The notes below the pieces were generated by a model. It was given only the letters and a program-made list of their open reading frames with translations. It was not told the origin of the DNA and made no database searches. Shown here piece after piece: positions 7,724-15,935 of a stretch of 64,000 nt of DNA. The DNA comes from Herbidospora sakaeratensis (lineage in GTDB: Bacteria; Actinomycetota; Actinomycetes; Streptosporangiales; Streptosporangiaceae), in contig NZ_BBXC01000012.1 in NCBI RefSeq assembly GCF_001570525.1, positions 252,576 through 316,575 of the forward strand, written 5' to 3'. The first letter of the stretch is position 1. Each line of letters opens with the position of its first letter. Position numbers and translations under genes: made by a program.

Positions 7724-8625
7724 GTCAGGGGTTCCAGCCCGTCGACGGCGGGGTTCAGCCACTTCGCGGGCGACCCGAGCGGCTCGTGGCCGGCGGCGCG
7801 GTGGCGTTCGGCCAGCGTCATCAGGTAGGCGGCGGCGGTCACGCGGGCCTCTTCGAAGGAGAGCCCGTAGGGTTCCAGCAGCCGGCCCGACTGCGCGACG
7901 CACGCCTTGGCCGCCGACGCGGGGCGCATCCGGCGCAGGGCCGTCTGGAAGAAGTAGTGCAGCGTGTCGAAGCCCGGCGGCACGCCGGTGCCGAACCGCT
8001 CCCAGTCCCAGACCAGCAGCCGGTCGCCCATCGGGGCGACGTTCCACGGCGAGAAGTCGCCGTGCCAGGCGCCCTTGCCGAGCGCGGCGATCTCCTTGGC
8101 GGCGGCCGCGAGCAGGTCGGCCGACGGCCGGCCCTTCGTGACCGGCAGCGGCGTCAGGACCAGCACGTCGAGGTCGCGCCACACCCCGTGGTGCATGACC
8201 TTGGGCGCGACGACGACGTCGAACGGGTGGCGGGCGATGGCCCGCAGCGTGTCGGTCTCGTGGCGGATCAGGTCTCTGGTGTGCGGCTGGTCGCCGATCT
8301 TCACGAAGGCCAGCAGGCCGGTGTCGTCGTGCAGCTCCAGGACGGGTTTGCGGTTCGCGCGGCGGGCCGGGCGCACGTGCAGCGTGGCCCTGACCCGGCG
8401 GCCGAGCACGTCGCCGAGGTGCGTTTCGATCGTGTCGGGCCCGTCGGGGACCAGCACCCGCCCGCCGACATGCCAGGGCGCGCGGGGCACCAGCCGCCGG
8501 GGGACGAGCCGGCTCGGCACCAGAGTCCGGGCCGAAGAAGTGGTGGACGGCGGGAACAGCAAGGAGATCACCTCATCCAGGTAGCGCAGACGTATGCGGA
8601 AGTCCTTCACGTCGCGTTCCGCCAC
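7720..8625 (-). CDS. APH/choline-kinase-fold phosphotransferase
   Basis: This 301-residue protein carries a Brenner-type catalytic motif HGDFSPWN and a following metal-binding VWDWERFG, the signature of aminoglycoside phosphotransferase/choline kinase folds. An N-terminal lobe with LLAFVKIGD could provide the ATP-binding lysine. It has no membrane segment or signal peptide. The GTG start at 8625 lies inside the 3' end of the polymerase gene, and its stop overlaps the start of sulfotransferase copy 3. By position it may phosphorylate a sugar, lipid or other small precursor of the polysaccharide. An antibiotic-modifying role is possible for the fold but not favoured by context. The substrate is unknown. 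Confidence 0.75.
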   Translation of the reverse strand: MAERDVKDFRIRLRYLDEVISLLFPPSTTSSARTLVPSRLVPRRLVPRAPWHVGGRVLVPDGPDTIETHLGDVLGRRVRATLHVRPARRANRKPVLELHDDTGLLAFVKIGDQPHTRDLIRHETDTLRAIARHPFDVVVAPKVMHHGVWRDLDVLVLTPLPVTKGRPSADLLAAAAKEIAALGKGAWHGDFSPWNVAPMGDRLLVWDWERFGTGVPPGFDTLHYFFQTALRRMRPASAAKACVAQSGRLLEPYGLSFEEARVTAAAYLMTLAERHRAAGHEPLGSPAKWLNPAVDGLEPLT

Positions 8626-9881
8626 AGGACCGCGAACGAGATCAGATAGAGGGTCAGGGCACTGACGAGGCCGTCGTAAATGAACATGTAGAAGAGGACG
8701 AGGAGCATGACCAGGCTCCCCGCCTGCCCGATCGGCGACCGATCATGCCAGTGCCGCCTGACCGCCCCCGCGAAGAAGGCGACGTACAGGGCCGCCCCGG
8801 TGAAACCCTGGGTGATGAGCAGCAACCAGAGCTGCCCGTCGGAGCCCAGGGGAGGGTGCCCGCACGACCGGCACCAGTCGGTGCGGCCGGTGGTGATCGT
8901 GCGGTGGTTCCCGAACGCGTTGCGGGTGTTGCCGTAGCCGATGACCGGCGAGGTGGCGGCGACCTCGACCGTGGTGGCGACGGTGAAGGCGCGGATGTCG
9001 TTGGAGTGGGGCCGGTCGACCCGCGCCGCCACGACCTGGCCCAGCGGCGAGAACACGAACGCCGCCGCGGTGGCGGCCGCGAGGGTCAGCAGGCCCGCCC
9101 GGTTCCGGTTCCTGACGATCAGGTACGCCAGCCCGATGGCGATGGCCGCCCACAGTCCCCGGTTGAGGGAGTGCACGATCGGCACCGCCGCGATGAGGAC
9201 CGCGACCACCGCGACCGCTCGACGGGCGGGCCCTCCGTAGACCCACCAGCCGACGACGAACCAGACCAGCAGGATCGAGGCGTTGCCGCCCCAGGCGTTG
9301 GCCCACTCGAACGGCGCCTCCGGCCGTGGGGCCGGGTGGCCCAGCACGTACTGGATCTGCGCGGCCGTCGGGTGGACGAGGTTGGTGACGAAGGCGTGGT
9401 CGGGCAGCAGGTGCTCCATCGGCGCGGTGAACTCGAACTCCGGCGCGAGGATGCCCAGCAGGCCACCGGCGACGGTGGTGAGGAAGAGCACGCCCAGCAT
9501 CCTGACCAGGGCGAGCTGGGGCAGCTCCTCCTTGGTGAGGTTGCCCAGATAGAGCACGACGACGAGCAGCGCGACGTAGACGGTGAGCCGCATGGCCCAC
9601 CCGACGACCCGCCCCATGCCGAACTCGCCGTACGTCCCGGCGGGCGTGGCGTCGAGCATGACCGCGCTGATGAGGTAACCGACGATGAGCAGCGCCCACA
9701 GTCCCATACCGCGCGGGATCCTGATCGGCCGCCGTAACCAGAGCACGACGGCCATGGGCACGGCGACCACCACGATGGACAACCCGCCGAACCCGAGGGC
9801 CCACCAGAGGGGGTAACCCACGAGGAACGCCGCGATCGGCCACGCGGCGGGTGCGAGTCGCCCCGTCGTTCCCCAGGTCAC
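8607..9881 (-). CDS. O-antigen polymerase/ligase-like membrane protein (Wzy/WaaL type)
   Basis: The 424-residue protein has around ten hydrophobic segments and a long central extracytoplasmic loop, as in Wzy polymerases and O-antigen ligases. A segment ending in SPVIGYGNTRN fits the conserved SPxxGxG-type stretch of the Wzy_C family. It should polymerise repeat units after flipping, or ligate the glycan to an acceptor. GTG at 9881 overlaps the upstream Wzz stop as GTGA, which decides the start. Codon 49 is TTA (9735-9737), rare in this genome. It overlaps the downstream kinase-like gene by 19 bases. Confidence 0.82.
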   Translation of the reverse strand: MTWGTTGRLAPAAWPIAAFLVGYPLWWALGFGGLSIVVVAVPMAVVLWLRRPIRIPRGMGLWALLIVGYLISAVMLDATPAGTYGEFGMGRVVGWAMRLTVYVALLVVVLYLGNLTKEELPQLALVRMLGVLFLTTVAGGLLGILAPEFEFTAPMEHLLPDHAFVTNLVHPTAAQIQYVLGHPAPRPEAPFEWANAWGGNASILLVWFVVGWWVYGGPARRAVAVVAVLIAAVPIVHSLNRGLWAAIAIGLAYLIVRNRNRAGLLTLAAATAAAFVFSPLGQVVAARVDRPHSNDIRAFTVATTVEVAATSPVIGYGNTRNAFGNHRTITTGRTDWCRSCGHPPLGSDGQLWLLLITQGFTGAALYVAFFAGAVRRHWHDRSPIGQAGSLVMLLVLFYMFIYDGLVSALTLYLISFAVLWRNAT

Positions 9882-11089
9882 AGCAGATCTCGGCGCTGTT
9901 GCGGGATGTCGACCGTCGGGGGCTGCTGCGAGCGCAGCGCGTCGACCGCCAGCGTGCCGGGGGCGCCCGCCGGGTCGACGGCGACCACGCCCAGGACGTC
10001 GACGCCCCGGCGCTTCAGCGACTTGGCCGAGCGGATGACCCACGGCGCGCGGATCCGGCCCAGCGCCACGGCCAGCACGGCCGCGTCGGTCGGCCCGGCC
10101 GTGACCAGCAGGACGCCGCCGCCCGGCGGGAAGCCCTCCTCCAGCGTCCAGGCCACGTGGGCCGGTTCGACCCCCAGGCCCTCGACCAGCACGCTCCGGT
10201 GCCCGGCCGCCGTCACCACGGCGGCGAACTCCTCGCCCTGGGGAAGCAGGGCGAGGTTGGTCAGCCGTTCGACGTCGGCCGGGGTTCGGAGGCGGAGGTC
10301 GGAGCGGTCGCGGGCGAAGGCCGCTCCCACGCCGAGCAGGATGCCGGCGAAGAGGCCGCCGCCCACGTACAGGGCGGGGCGCGGTTCGCTGGCCGTCTCC
10401 GGCGGAGACGCGGGGGTGATCACGGTCCCGGGGGTGACCGCGGTGGTCTTCAGCACGTCGTACCGGAGAGTGAGCGCGGTCGCCTGGCGGGTCAGCACGG
10501 TCTGCTGGTGGGCGGCCAGGGCACGTTGCGGGCTGCCCTTCGGGTGCCGCGACATCGTCACGAGCGCGGTGCCGAGCTGGCTGTTGACCAGTCGGAGCTT
10601 GGCCAGGATCGCCCGCCTCTGCTCGGTCAGCAGCGCCTCGGCCGCCGCCAGGCGGTTGGCCAGGTAGGCGTCGGCGAACGCCTGCGCGCCCCGGGCGGCC
10701 CCGGCGGCGTCGGGCCAGGTGAACGAAATCCGAAGAATTCCCGAATTGGGCGGCACATCAACGGAAACCTGCCCCCGAAGGTCTTCCGGGGCGCCTCCAA
10801 TAACACGTGACGCATTCGTCGCGACCACGGACGATTGTGCGATCTGCGCCTCGGTGTCGAGATTGAGAGCTTCGCGCTGCCGGGCGGTCACCACGTTCTG
10901 CGGCTCGCCGAGCCCGGTCGGGGCCACCTGCACCTCGGCCACCCCGAGGTAGGCCGTCGGGGCCTGCCACAGCAGGGCGACGCCGCCTGCCACGCCCAGG
11001 AACAGGCAGGTCAAGGCGATGATCCAGCGACGGCGGAACACGGAGCCGTACTCCGCGAGATCCCGGCTGTGCGGCGGTGGCAGGCTCAT
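9878..11089 (-). CDS. Wzz-like polysaccharide co-polymerase without an active kinase domain
   Basis: A first membrane segment (about residues 24-45) and a second (about 237-258) flank a mainly helical extracytoplasmic domain, the architecture of chain-length determinants. After the second segment about 140 residues remain. This region looks like a decayed BY-kinase: it keeps a strand-like GGGVLLVTAGPTDAAVLAVAL block but has no recognisable Walker A GxxGxGK(T/S) lysine and no tyrosine-rich tail. It is the first gene of the six-gene minus-strand operon. It likely sets chain length together with the Wzy-like protein. No phosphatase or separate kinase partner is seen in the window. Confidence 0.8.
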   Translation of the reverse strand: MSLPPPHSRDLAEYGSVFRRRWIIALTCLFLGVAGGVALLWQAPTAYLGVAEVQVAPTGLGEPQNVVTARQREALNLDTEAQIAQSSVVATNASRVIGGAPEDLRGQVSVDVPPNSGILRISFTWPDAAGAARGAQAFADAYLANRLAAAEALLTEQRRAILAKLRLVNSQLGTALVTMSRHPKGSPQRALAAHQQTVLTRQATALTLRYDVLKTTAVTPGTVITPASPPETASEPRPALYVGGGLFAGILLGVGAAFARDRSDLRLRTPADVERLTNLALLPQGEEFAAVVTAAGHRSVLVEGLGVEPAHVAWTLEEGFPPGGGVLLVTAGPTDAAVLAVALGRIRAPWVIRSAKSLKRRGVDVLGVVAVDPAGAPGTLAVDALRSQQPPTVDIPQQRRDLL

Positions 11090-11273
11090 GTCGGTCTCCG
11101 ATGGGGGTGAAGCGACTACGAACCCTAGCCGGGTGCGGTGATTACCCCGGTGCTAATTACAGAATTTCTGCTGGCGAATCACGGAACAATAACGGCGATT
11201 CGCCGGACATGTCGGAGCTGCGTTCTGCAAAAGGAGGCCACATGTTCTCCCCCGGCAGTGGAAAGGTGAATCC
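11090..11273. promoter_or_regulatory. Divergent intergenic region between the Wzz operon and the GH26 gene
   Basis: This 184-base gap has lower GC than its surroundings and must hold the promoters of the minus-strand polysaccharide operon and of the plus-strand hydrolase. An inverted repeat GGCGAATC (11173-11180) ... GATTCGCC (11197-11204) has a 16-base loop and could be an operator or an RNA hairpin. An A-purine-rich stretch AAAAGGAGG (11228-11236) sits too far from the chosen ATG to be its ribosome site. No known riboswitch was recognised. Confidence 0.45.
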
Positions 11274-12362
11274 ATGCGCTGGGCGATGACGGTGGTCGTG
11301 GTGATGGTGGCGGGCTGCTCCCTGGCTTCGGGGGCCGCCGAGCGGAAGGTCCCCAAAGCGGAGCCGCCGATCGCCGCGCCCTGCGCCGTCACCGGCGTGC
11401 TGATCCCCACCTGCGGCGCCTGGTGGGGCATCGCGCCCGAGGTCTTCACCGGCCGGGGCCCCGTGCGCGGCCTGCAGCGGGCCGAGCAGCGCATGGGCCG
11501 CCGCGCCGACATCCTGCACGTCTACCACCGCGCCGGCGAGCTCTTCCCGACCGACGAGGAGCGCGCGCTCGCGAAAGACCGGCTGCTGCTGGTCAACTGG
11601 AAGCCGTCACTGCGTCACACCTGGGCCGAGATCGCGTCTGGCGCGCTCGACCGGCGCATCGACAAGCTGGCCGCGCACATCTCGGCCACCTTCCCGCAGC
11701 GGTTCTTCCTGACGATCCACCACGAACCGGAGAACGACGTCCGGCCTGTCGAGGGCATGGCCGCCGACGACTACGCCGCGATGTTCCGCCACGTCGTGCT
11801 GCGCCTGCGGCAGAAGGGCGTCACCAACGCGGTCACCGTGATGACCTACATGGGCGCGCCCAACTGGTCGTCGGCGTCGTGGTTCGAACGGCTCTACCCG
11901 GGCGACGCGGTGGTCGACTGGATCGGCGTCGACCCCTACGCCGACGACCGCGTCACCGACTTCGCCTCGCTCGTCGACAAGCGCCGCCCCGACCACCCCG
12001 GCTGGCCGGGCTTCTACCGCTGGGCCCAGTCGCGCTTCCCGGCCAAGCCGATCATGGTCGCCGAGTGGGGGGTCTTCGAGCGGCCCGGCGTCAAGGCCGC
12101 CTTCTTCGACTCGGTACGCCGCCAGATAGCCGCCTACCCCCAGATCAAGGCCCTGGTCTACTTCGACTCCCCGTGGGCGCCCCGGGGCGACACGCGGTTC
12201 GACACCACGCCCGACGCCGCCGAGGCGTTCCGGCGGCTCGGGAACTCGCCCTACCTGACCCAGCCGCCGGTCGTCAGGGCGTTCATCACCAGCGAGACCG
12301 CCCGCTCGACCGGCAGGCCGGTGGTGTCGATCTCCAAATCGGCGTCGTCGGGCTCCTCGTAG
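11274..12362 (+). CDS. Secreted GH26-like glycoside hydrolase (lipoprotein)
   Basis: The 362-residue protein starts with a lipoprotein signal ending in VAGC (Cys about residue 15). The body resembles GH26/mannanase-like enzymes: HHEPEND is the acid/base region and MVAEWGVFE the nucleophile region of a TIM barrel. It would act at the cell surface on a beta-linked polysaccharide, possibly trimming or releasing the glycan made by the adjacent cluster; such hydrolases are common in exopolysaccharide loci. A purine-rich GGAAAGG lies 8 bases before the ATG. Oddly, its last 112 bases overlap the 3' end of the convergent APS kinase gene, and its final 35 or so residues look unlike a fold end. Confidence 0.75.
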   Translation: MRWAMTVVVVMVAGCSLASGAAERKVPKAEPPIAAPCAVTGVLIPTCGAWWGIAPEVFTGRGPVRGLQRAEQRMGRRADILHVYHRAGELFPTDEERALAKDRLLLVNWKPSLRHTWAEIASGALDRRIDKLAAHISATFPQRFFLTIHHEPENDVRPVEGMAADDYAAMFRHVVLRLRQKGVTNAVTVMTYMGAPNWSSASWFERLYPGDAVVDWIGVDPYADDRVTDFASLVDKRRPDHPGWPGFYRWAQSRFPAKPIMVAEWGVFERPGVKAAFFDSVRRQIAAYPQIKALVYFDSPWAPRGDTRFDTTPDAAEAFRRLGNSPYLTQPPVVRAFITSETARSTGRPVVSISKSASSGSS

Positions 12363-13459
12363 GGGGCCGAGACGCCGGTGAAGTCGGAGATCAGCCCGGC
12401 GCGGGCCTTGGCGTAGAGGCCCTTGCGGTCGCGGCGCTCGCACTCCTCGACGGGGGTGGAGATCCACACCAGCAGGAAGTCGGCGCCGACCTCCTCGGCC
12501 ATCTCGCGGGCCTCCTCGCGGGTGTGGGCGTGCGGCGCGATCGGCGCGCAGATGGCCAGGCCGCCGTGCCGGGCGACCTCCGCGGCGACGAAGCCGATCC
12601 GGCGGATGTTCAGCTCGCGGTCTTCGGCCGAGAAGCCCAGCCCCTTCGACAACAACCGCCTGACCACGTCGCCGTCGAGGTAGGTGACCGTCCGGCCGCC
12701 CTTCTCCAGCAGCGCGTCGCGCACCCCCCGCGCCACGGTCGACTTGCCCGACCCGGAGAGCCCGGTGAAGAACACGACCAGGCCGCGCCGGTGCGGCGGC
12801 CCGGGGATGCGGACCGGGGCCGGACCGGCGTAGTGCTCGGTCGCGCCGTAGTTGCGGGCGACGTGCTCGCGCAGTTCCAGGTCGATCTCGACGTCCTCGC
12901 GCGGCGCCAGCGGGACCGCCACCACCTGCGAGCCGGGCAGTTCGGCCTGCGCCTTCAGCGCGGCCCGCACCACCGCCGGCCCGGCCTCGCCGAACACCAG
13001 CGGCATCAGCAGGACCGTCGCCTCCAGCTCCTCGGCCGTGGCGGCGACGTCGGCCAGCGCCGGCCCGTCGAGCGGCCCGCGCATCGTGACCGCCAGCACC
13101 TCGCCCTCGGCCTTCACCTCGTCGGGAGTACGGCGCAGCCGCGCGAACGGCCCGTAGACGGGCGCGCCCAGCGCCTCGACCGGACCCGCCGCGTGGTGCC
13201 CGTCGCGCTCGGTCACGGTCAGCACCGCCAGCGCGGCCCCCTCGGGATCGGTGAGGGTGACCTTGTCGCCGACGGCGATCTCGTCGGGCAGTGCGATCGT
13301 GATGGGGTCGGGCCACGGGGCGCCGTCGGCGAGCGTGCCCGTCTCCTCGACGGAGGTGGCGTCGGCCTTCCCGAGGAAACCGGTCAGCGGCGCGAACGCT
13401 CCCGAGAGAAGCAGTTCGAGGTCGGCCAGTTCGCGGGCGTCGGGGGTCCAGTCGGTCAT
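12251..13459 (-). CDS. cysC: APS kinase with N-terminal degenerate ATP-sulfurylase-like domain
   Basis: The C-terminal half is a complete APS kinase, making PAPS from APS: P-loop FFTGLSGSGKST, LDGDVVR, and the family segment RKGLYAKARAG. The first 220 residues match the PUA-like N-domain of ATP sulfurylase (ADLELLLSGAFAPLTGF, LADGAPWPDPITI). The following catalytic domain is shrunken: the QxRNP and HxxH-type motifs are not there, and the RNYGxTHFIVGRDHAG block is reduced to RNYGATEHYAGP. The N-domain is therefore probably non-catalytic. The start is ATG at 13459. Its product PAPS is the donor for the three nearby sulfotransferases. It overlaps the GH26 gene tail to tail by 112 bases. Confidence 0.88.
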   Translation of the reverse strand: MTDWTPDARELADLELLLSGAFAPLTGFLGKADATSVEETGTLADGAPWPDPITIALPDEIAVGDKVTLTDPEGAALAVLTVTERDGHHAAGPVEALGAPVYGPFARLRRTPDEVKAEGEVLAVTMRGPLDGPALADVAATAEELEATVLLMPLVFGEAGPAVVRAALKAQAELPGSQVVAVPLAPREDVEIDLELREHVARNYGATEHYAGPAPVRIPGPPHRRGLVVFFTGLSGSGKSTVARGVRDALLEKGGRTVTYLDGDVVRRLLSKGLGFSAEDRELNIRRIGFVAAEVARHGGLAICAPIAPHAHTREEAREMAEEVGADFLLVWISTPVEECERRDRKGLYAKARAGLISDFTGVSAPYEEPDDADLEIDTTGLPVERAVSLVMNALTTGGWVR

Positions 13460-13543
13460 GGTGGTCGATTTCCGATCTCGGCAGGCATAGGAGGAGCCGT
13501 ACGGCGGCGTCTTGAAGGCTGACACATTCTCCAGGAGGTGACC

Positions 13544-14038
13544 GTGGACTCGGCGGCAGAACTGCGTTTCCGCGAATTCGTGGCCGCGAGATCCCCTGCC
13601 CTGATGGGCCTGGCCTATCTGCTGACGGCCGGCGACCAGCACGCGGCCGAGGATCTGGTGCAGTCGTCCCTGGTCAGAGCCCTGGGGAAGTGGACGCAGG
13701 TCGAAGACCCCGAAGCCTACGTGAAGCGGGTCATGTACCACCAGCACGTCAGCCTGTGGCGAAGGGCCTGGCGAAGACACGAGACCACCGTCGCCGACCT
13801 CCCCGAGAGGGGCGCCGACGACGCCACCCGCACGGTCGAGTTACGCCTGGCCCTGCGCGAGGCGCTGGCCACCCTCACCCGGCGGCAGCGCGCCATGCTC
13901 GTGCTCCGCTACTACGAGGACCTGCCCGAAGAGGAGATCGCCCGCGTCATGGGCTGCTCGATCGGCACGGTCCGCAGCACCACCCACCGATCACTGGCCA
14001 AGCTGCGCTCCCAGGACCTGAAGGAGCTGACCCGATGA
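13544..14038 (+). CDS. SigE-family ECF RNA polymerase sigma factor
   Basis: The 164-residue protein has a sigma region 2 (FVAARSPALMGLAYLLTGD-type start, then AEDLVQSSLVRA) and a region 4 helix-turn-helix (LPEEEIARVMGCSIGTVRST), with no region 1 or 3. This is the SigE (M. tuberculosis-independent, actinobacterial SigE-family) ECF pattern. AGGAGG at 13533-13538 ends inside an upstream in-frame GTG (13538) and is correctly spaced from GTG 13544, so I choose the latter. Codon 100 is TTA (13841-13843). Its stop overlaps the ATG of the next gene, a membrane protein that likely acts as its anti-sigma factor. Targets are unknown. Confidence 0.92.
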   Translation: MDSAAELRFREFVAARSPALMGLAYLLTAGDQHAAEDLVQSSLVRALGKWTQVEDPEAYVKRVMYHQHVSLWRRAWRRHETTVADLPERGADDATRTVELRLALREALATLTRRQRAMLVLRYYEDLPEEEIARVMGCSIGTVRSTTHRSLAKLRSQDLKELTR

Positions 14039-15249
14039 ACGAGGACACCCTGATCGAGGAGACCCTCCGCGAGTGGGCGCACGAGGCCCGCGTCCCCGCC
14101 GACCTGGCCGGCCGTGCCCTTCGGGCGCACGCGCGCCGGCGGTTCGGCCGCGCGGGGATGGGCGCGGCCCTGCTCGCCGCGATCATCGGGTTCGTGACGC
14201 TGGTCCCCGCCGCCTCACCGGGCGGCCCGACGACCGTGGAGGACCCGGCCCCGCCGCGGGTCAGCGTCGACACCGTCAACAACCCGCCGCGGACGCTGGT
14301 GGCGGCGGGGCCGTGGGCGATCGGTTCCTACTACACGACGAAGTTCGTGCCCGCGAGGGAGGGCACCGAGACCCTGCGCTACACCTGGTGGGTCTACTCC
14401 TCGGGTCAGGGCCGCTACGTCCGGACCGACTGGCAGTGGGTCGACGTCTACCCCGGGATGCGGCACGCCGCCGTGCTGGAGGGCGAACTGCCGACGACGA
14501 GCGTGGCGGTCTACGACCTGGTCACCATGTTGCCCATCCGGCGGTTCACGCTGGAGATGGGAGCGGCCGCCGTCTACTGGTCGCCCGACGGCGGCAAACT
14601 CGTCGCCACCGTCTACACGGGCCCGCCCGACGAGGTCCCGGCACGGGCCGACGTCAACTGGCCGGCCCCGTCACGGGGCGGTTTCATGACGATCGACGTC
14701 GCCACCGAGACGTCCACCTGGACGCCCGCCGTCGACACCGGGTTGTTCCGGCGCCGGTCCGATTTCCGCTTCGACGCGGACGACACCCGGGTCTGGGCCT
14801 ACGACGAGCCGGTCGCCACCAGACTGGGGAACCCGGACGTCGGCGAGATCGTCGACATCCGCCCCTACTCGGGGCCCCCGCTGCGGCCGAGCAACTCGCC
14901 GCCCCCTCGCGTCCGCGCCTACTACGGGGTCCAGGGCGGCCTGCCCGAAGAGAGGGAGGGCCCGATGGTCGACGAATGGGGCCGCACCCCCGAAGGCGAC
15001 CTGGTGTCGGGCGGCTCGGTCGTGCCTCCCGAGGTGGCCGCGCGGCTGCCCGACGTGGCCGCCGCCGCCCGGCTACGTCTGCTGGCCTGGGTCGACGACG
15101 ACCATGTGATCGGCATCGGATGTGCCGACGCGTGCGCGAGAGAGGTCGACAACACCATGTTCATGATCAGTCTTGATGGCAGGGAACGGGTGCAACTCAC
15201 CTTCCGTGAGTCGCAGCACCCGTTCACCCCGGTCCTGGTGCGCCGCTAG
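14035..15249 (+). CDS. Membrane-anchored putative anti-sigma / beta-propeller-like protein
   Basis: The 404-residue protein starts at an ATG overlapping the sigma-factor stop (ATGA). Residues 1-40 are cytoplasmic and helical, one membrane segment follows (about 41-62, MGAALLAAIIGFVTLVP), and the rest is extracytoplasmic. The outer part has short strand repeats such as VYWSPDGGKLVATVY and LLAWVDDDHVIGIG, which suggest a TolB/WD-like propeller. Coupled translation with an ECF sigma factor and this topology support an anti-sigma role with an outside sensor domain. There is no zinc-binding HxxxCxxC motif, so it is not a ZAS-type anti-sigma factor. The ligand is unknown. Confidence 0.75.
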   Translation: MNEDTLIEETLREWAHEARVPADLAGRALRAHARRRFGRAGMGAALLAAIIGFVTLVPAASPGGPTTVEDPAPPRVSVDTVNNPPRTLVAAGPWAIGSYYTTKFVPAREGTETLRYTWWVYSSGQGRYVRTDWQWVDVYPGMRHAAVLEGELPTTSVAVYDLVTMLPIRRFTLEMGAAAVYWSPDGGKLVATVYTGPPDEVPARADVNWPAPSRGGFMTIDVATETSTWTPAVDTGLFRRRSDFRFDADDTRVWAYDEPVATRLGNPDVGEIVDIRPYSGPPLRPSNSPPPRVRAYYGVQGGLPEEREGPMVDEWGRTPEGDLVSGGSVVPPEVAARLPDVAAAARLRLLAWVDDDHVIGIGCADACAREVDNTMFMISLDGRERVQLTFRESQHPFTPVLVRR

Positions 15250-15935
15250 ATGATCCGCGCGAAGTGGTTCTTCGGCCGCCGCACGATCAGCGTCACCTCG
15301 TCGTAGACGGGGTCGAGCTTGCCGCGCGACAGCGCCGCCACCACCCGGCACACCGTCTCGACCAGCTTGCCGCGGGGGCCGAGACGGGCCGGGCCGGTGG
15401 TGTCGCCCCGGTCTTCGGCGATCATCAGGCCGCGCATCAGGCAGTAGGCCCGCAGGCCCTCCCGCGAGCAGACCGGTTCGTAGACGGCCGGCAGCGTCTC
15501 GCCGAACCGGCCGCGCAGCCAGCCGGGCAGGATCCGGTCGACGAAGCCGTAGGCCGACTCGCGGTCGCGGACCCGGATGAGCAGCAGCCCGCCGGGGCGC
15601 AGCGCGCCGACCATGCGGTCGAGGATCAGCTCGGCGTACTGGACGCGTTCGAGCAGGAACTCCACGCAGACGACGTCGAAGCCCCGCGGCGTCATGGGCA
15701 CCGAGCGGAGGTCGCCCAGGGCGTAGACGTGCAGATCGGGGCGTTCGACGGTGTGCGCGCGAAGGGCGGGCCGATCCTCATCGACCCCGGTAACCCGGCA
15801 GTCGACACCGCCGAGTTCCAGCGGTTCGCCCCGGCCACAGCCGGCCACCAGGACGTCGAGCGGCTTCCCGGGCGTCTCCGCCGCGCGTTCGCCGATGATT
15901 TTTCCGAAAGACGACATGTCACAAAGCGTAGTCAT
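15246..15935 (-). CDS. Class I SAM-dependent methyltransferase
   Basis: The protein has a glycine-rich SAM-binding motif I (LDVLVAGCGRGEPLEL), an acidic motif II end (GVDEDRPAL) and a later block GALRPGGLLLIRVRDRES typical of class I methyltransferases. The most upstream ATG gives 229 residues; MSSFGK, six codons later, is an alternative start. It lies convergent with the anti-sigma-like gene (4-base overlap) and divergent from mfd. The substrate cannot be predicted; there is no metabolic neighbour that points to one. Confidence 0.8.
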   Translation of the reverse strand: MTTLCDMSSFGKIIGERAAETPGKPLDVLVAGCGRGEPLELGGVDCRVTGVDEDRPALRAHTVERPDLHVYALGDLRSVPMTPRGFDVVCVEFLLERVQYAELILDRMVGALRPGGLLLIRVRDRESAYGFVDRILPGWLRGRFGETLPAVYEPVCSREGLRAYCLMRGLMIAEDRGDTTGPARLGPRGKLVETVCRVVAALSRGKLDPVYDEVTLIVRRPKNHFARII

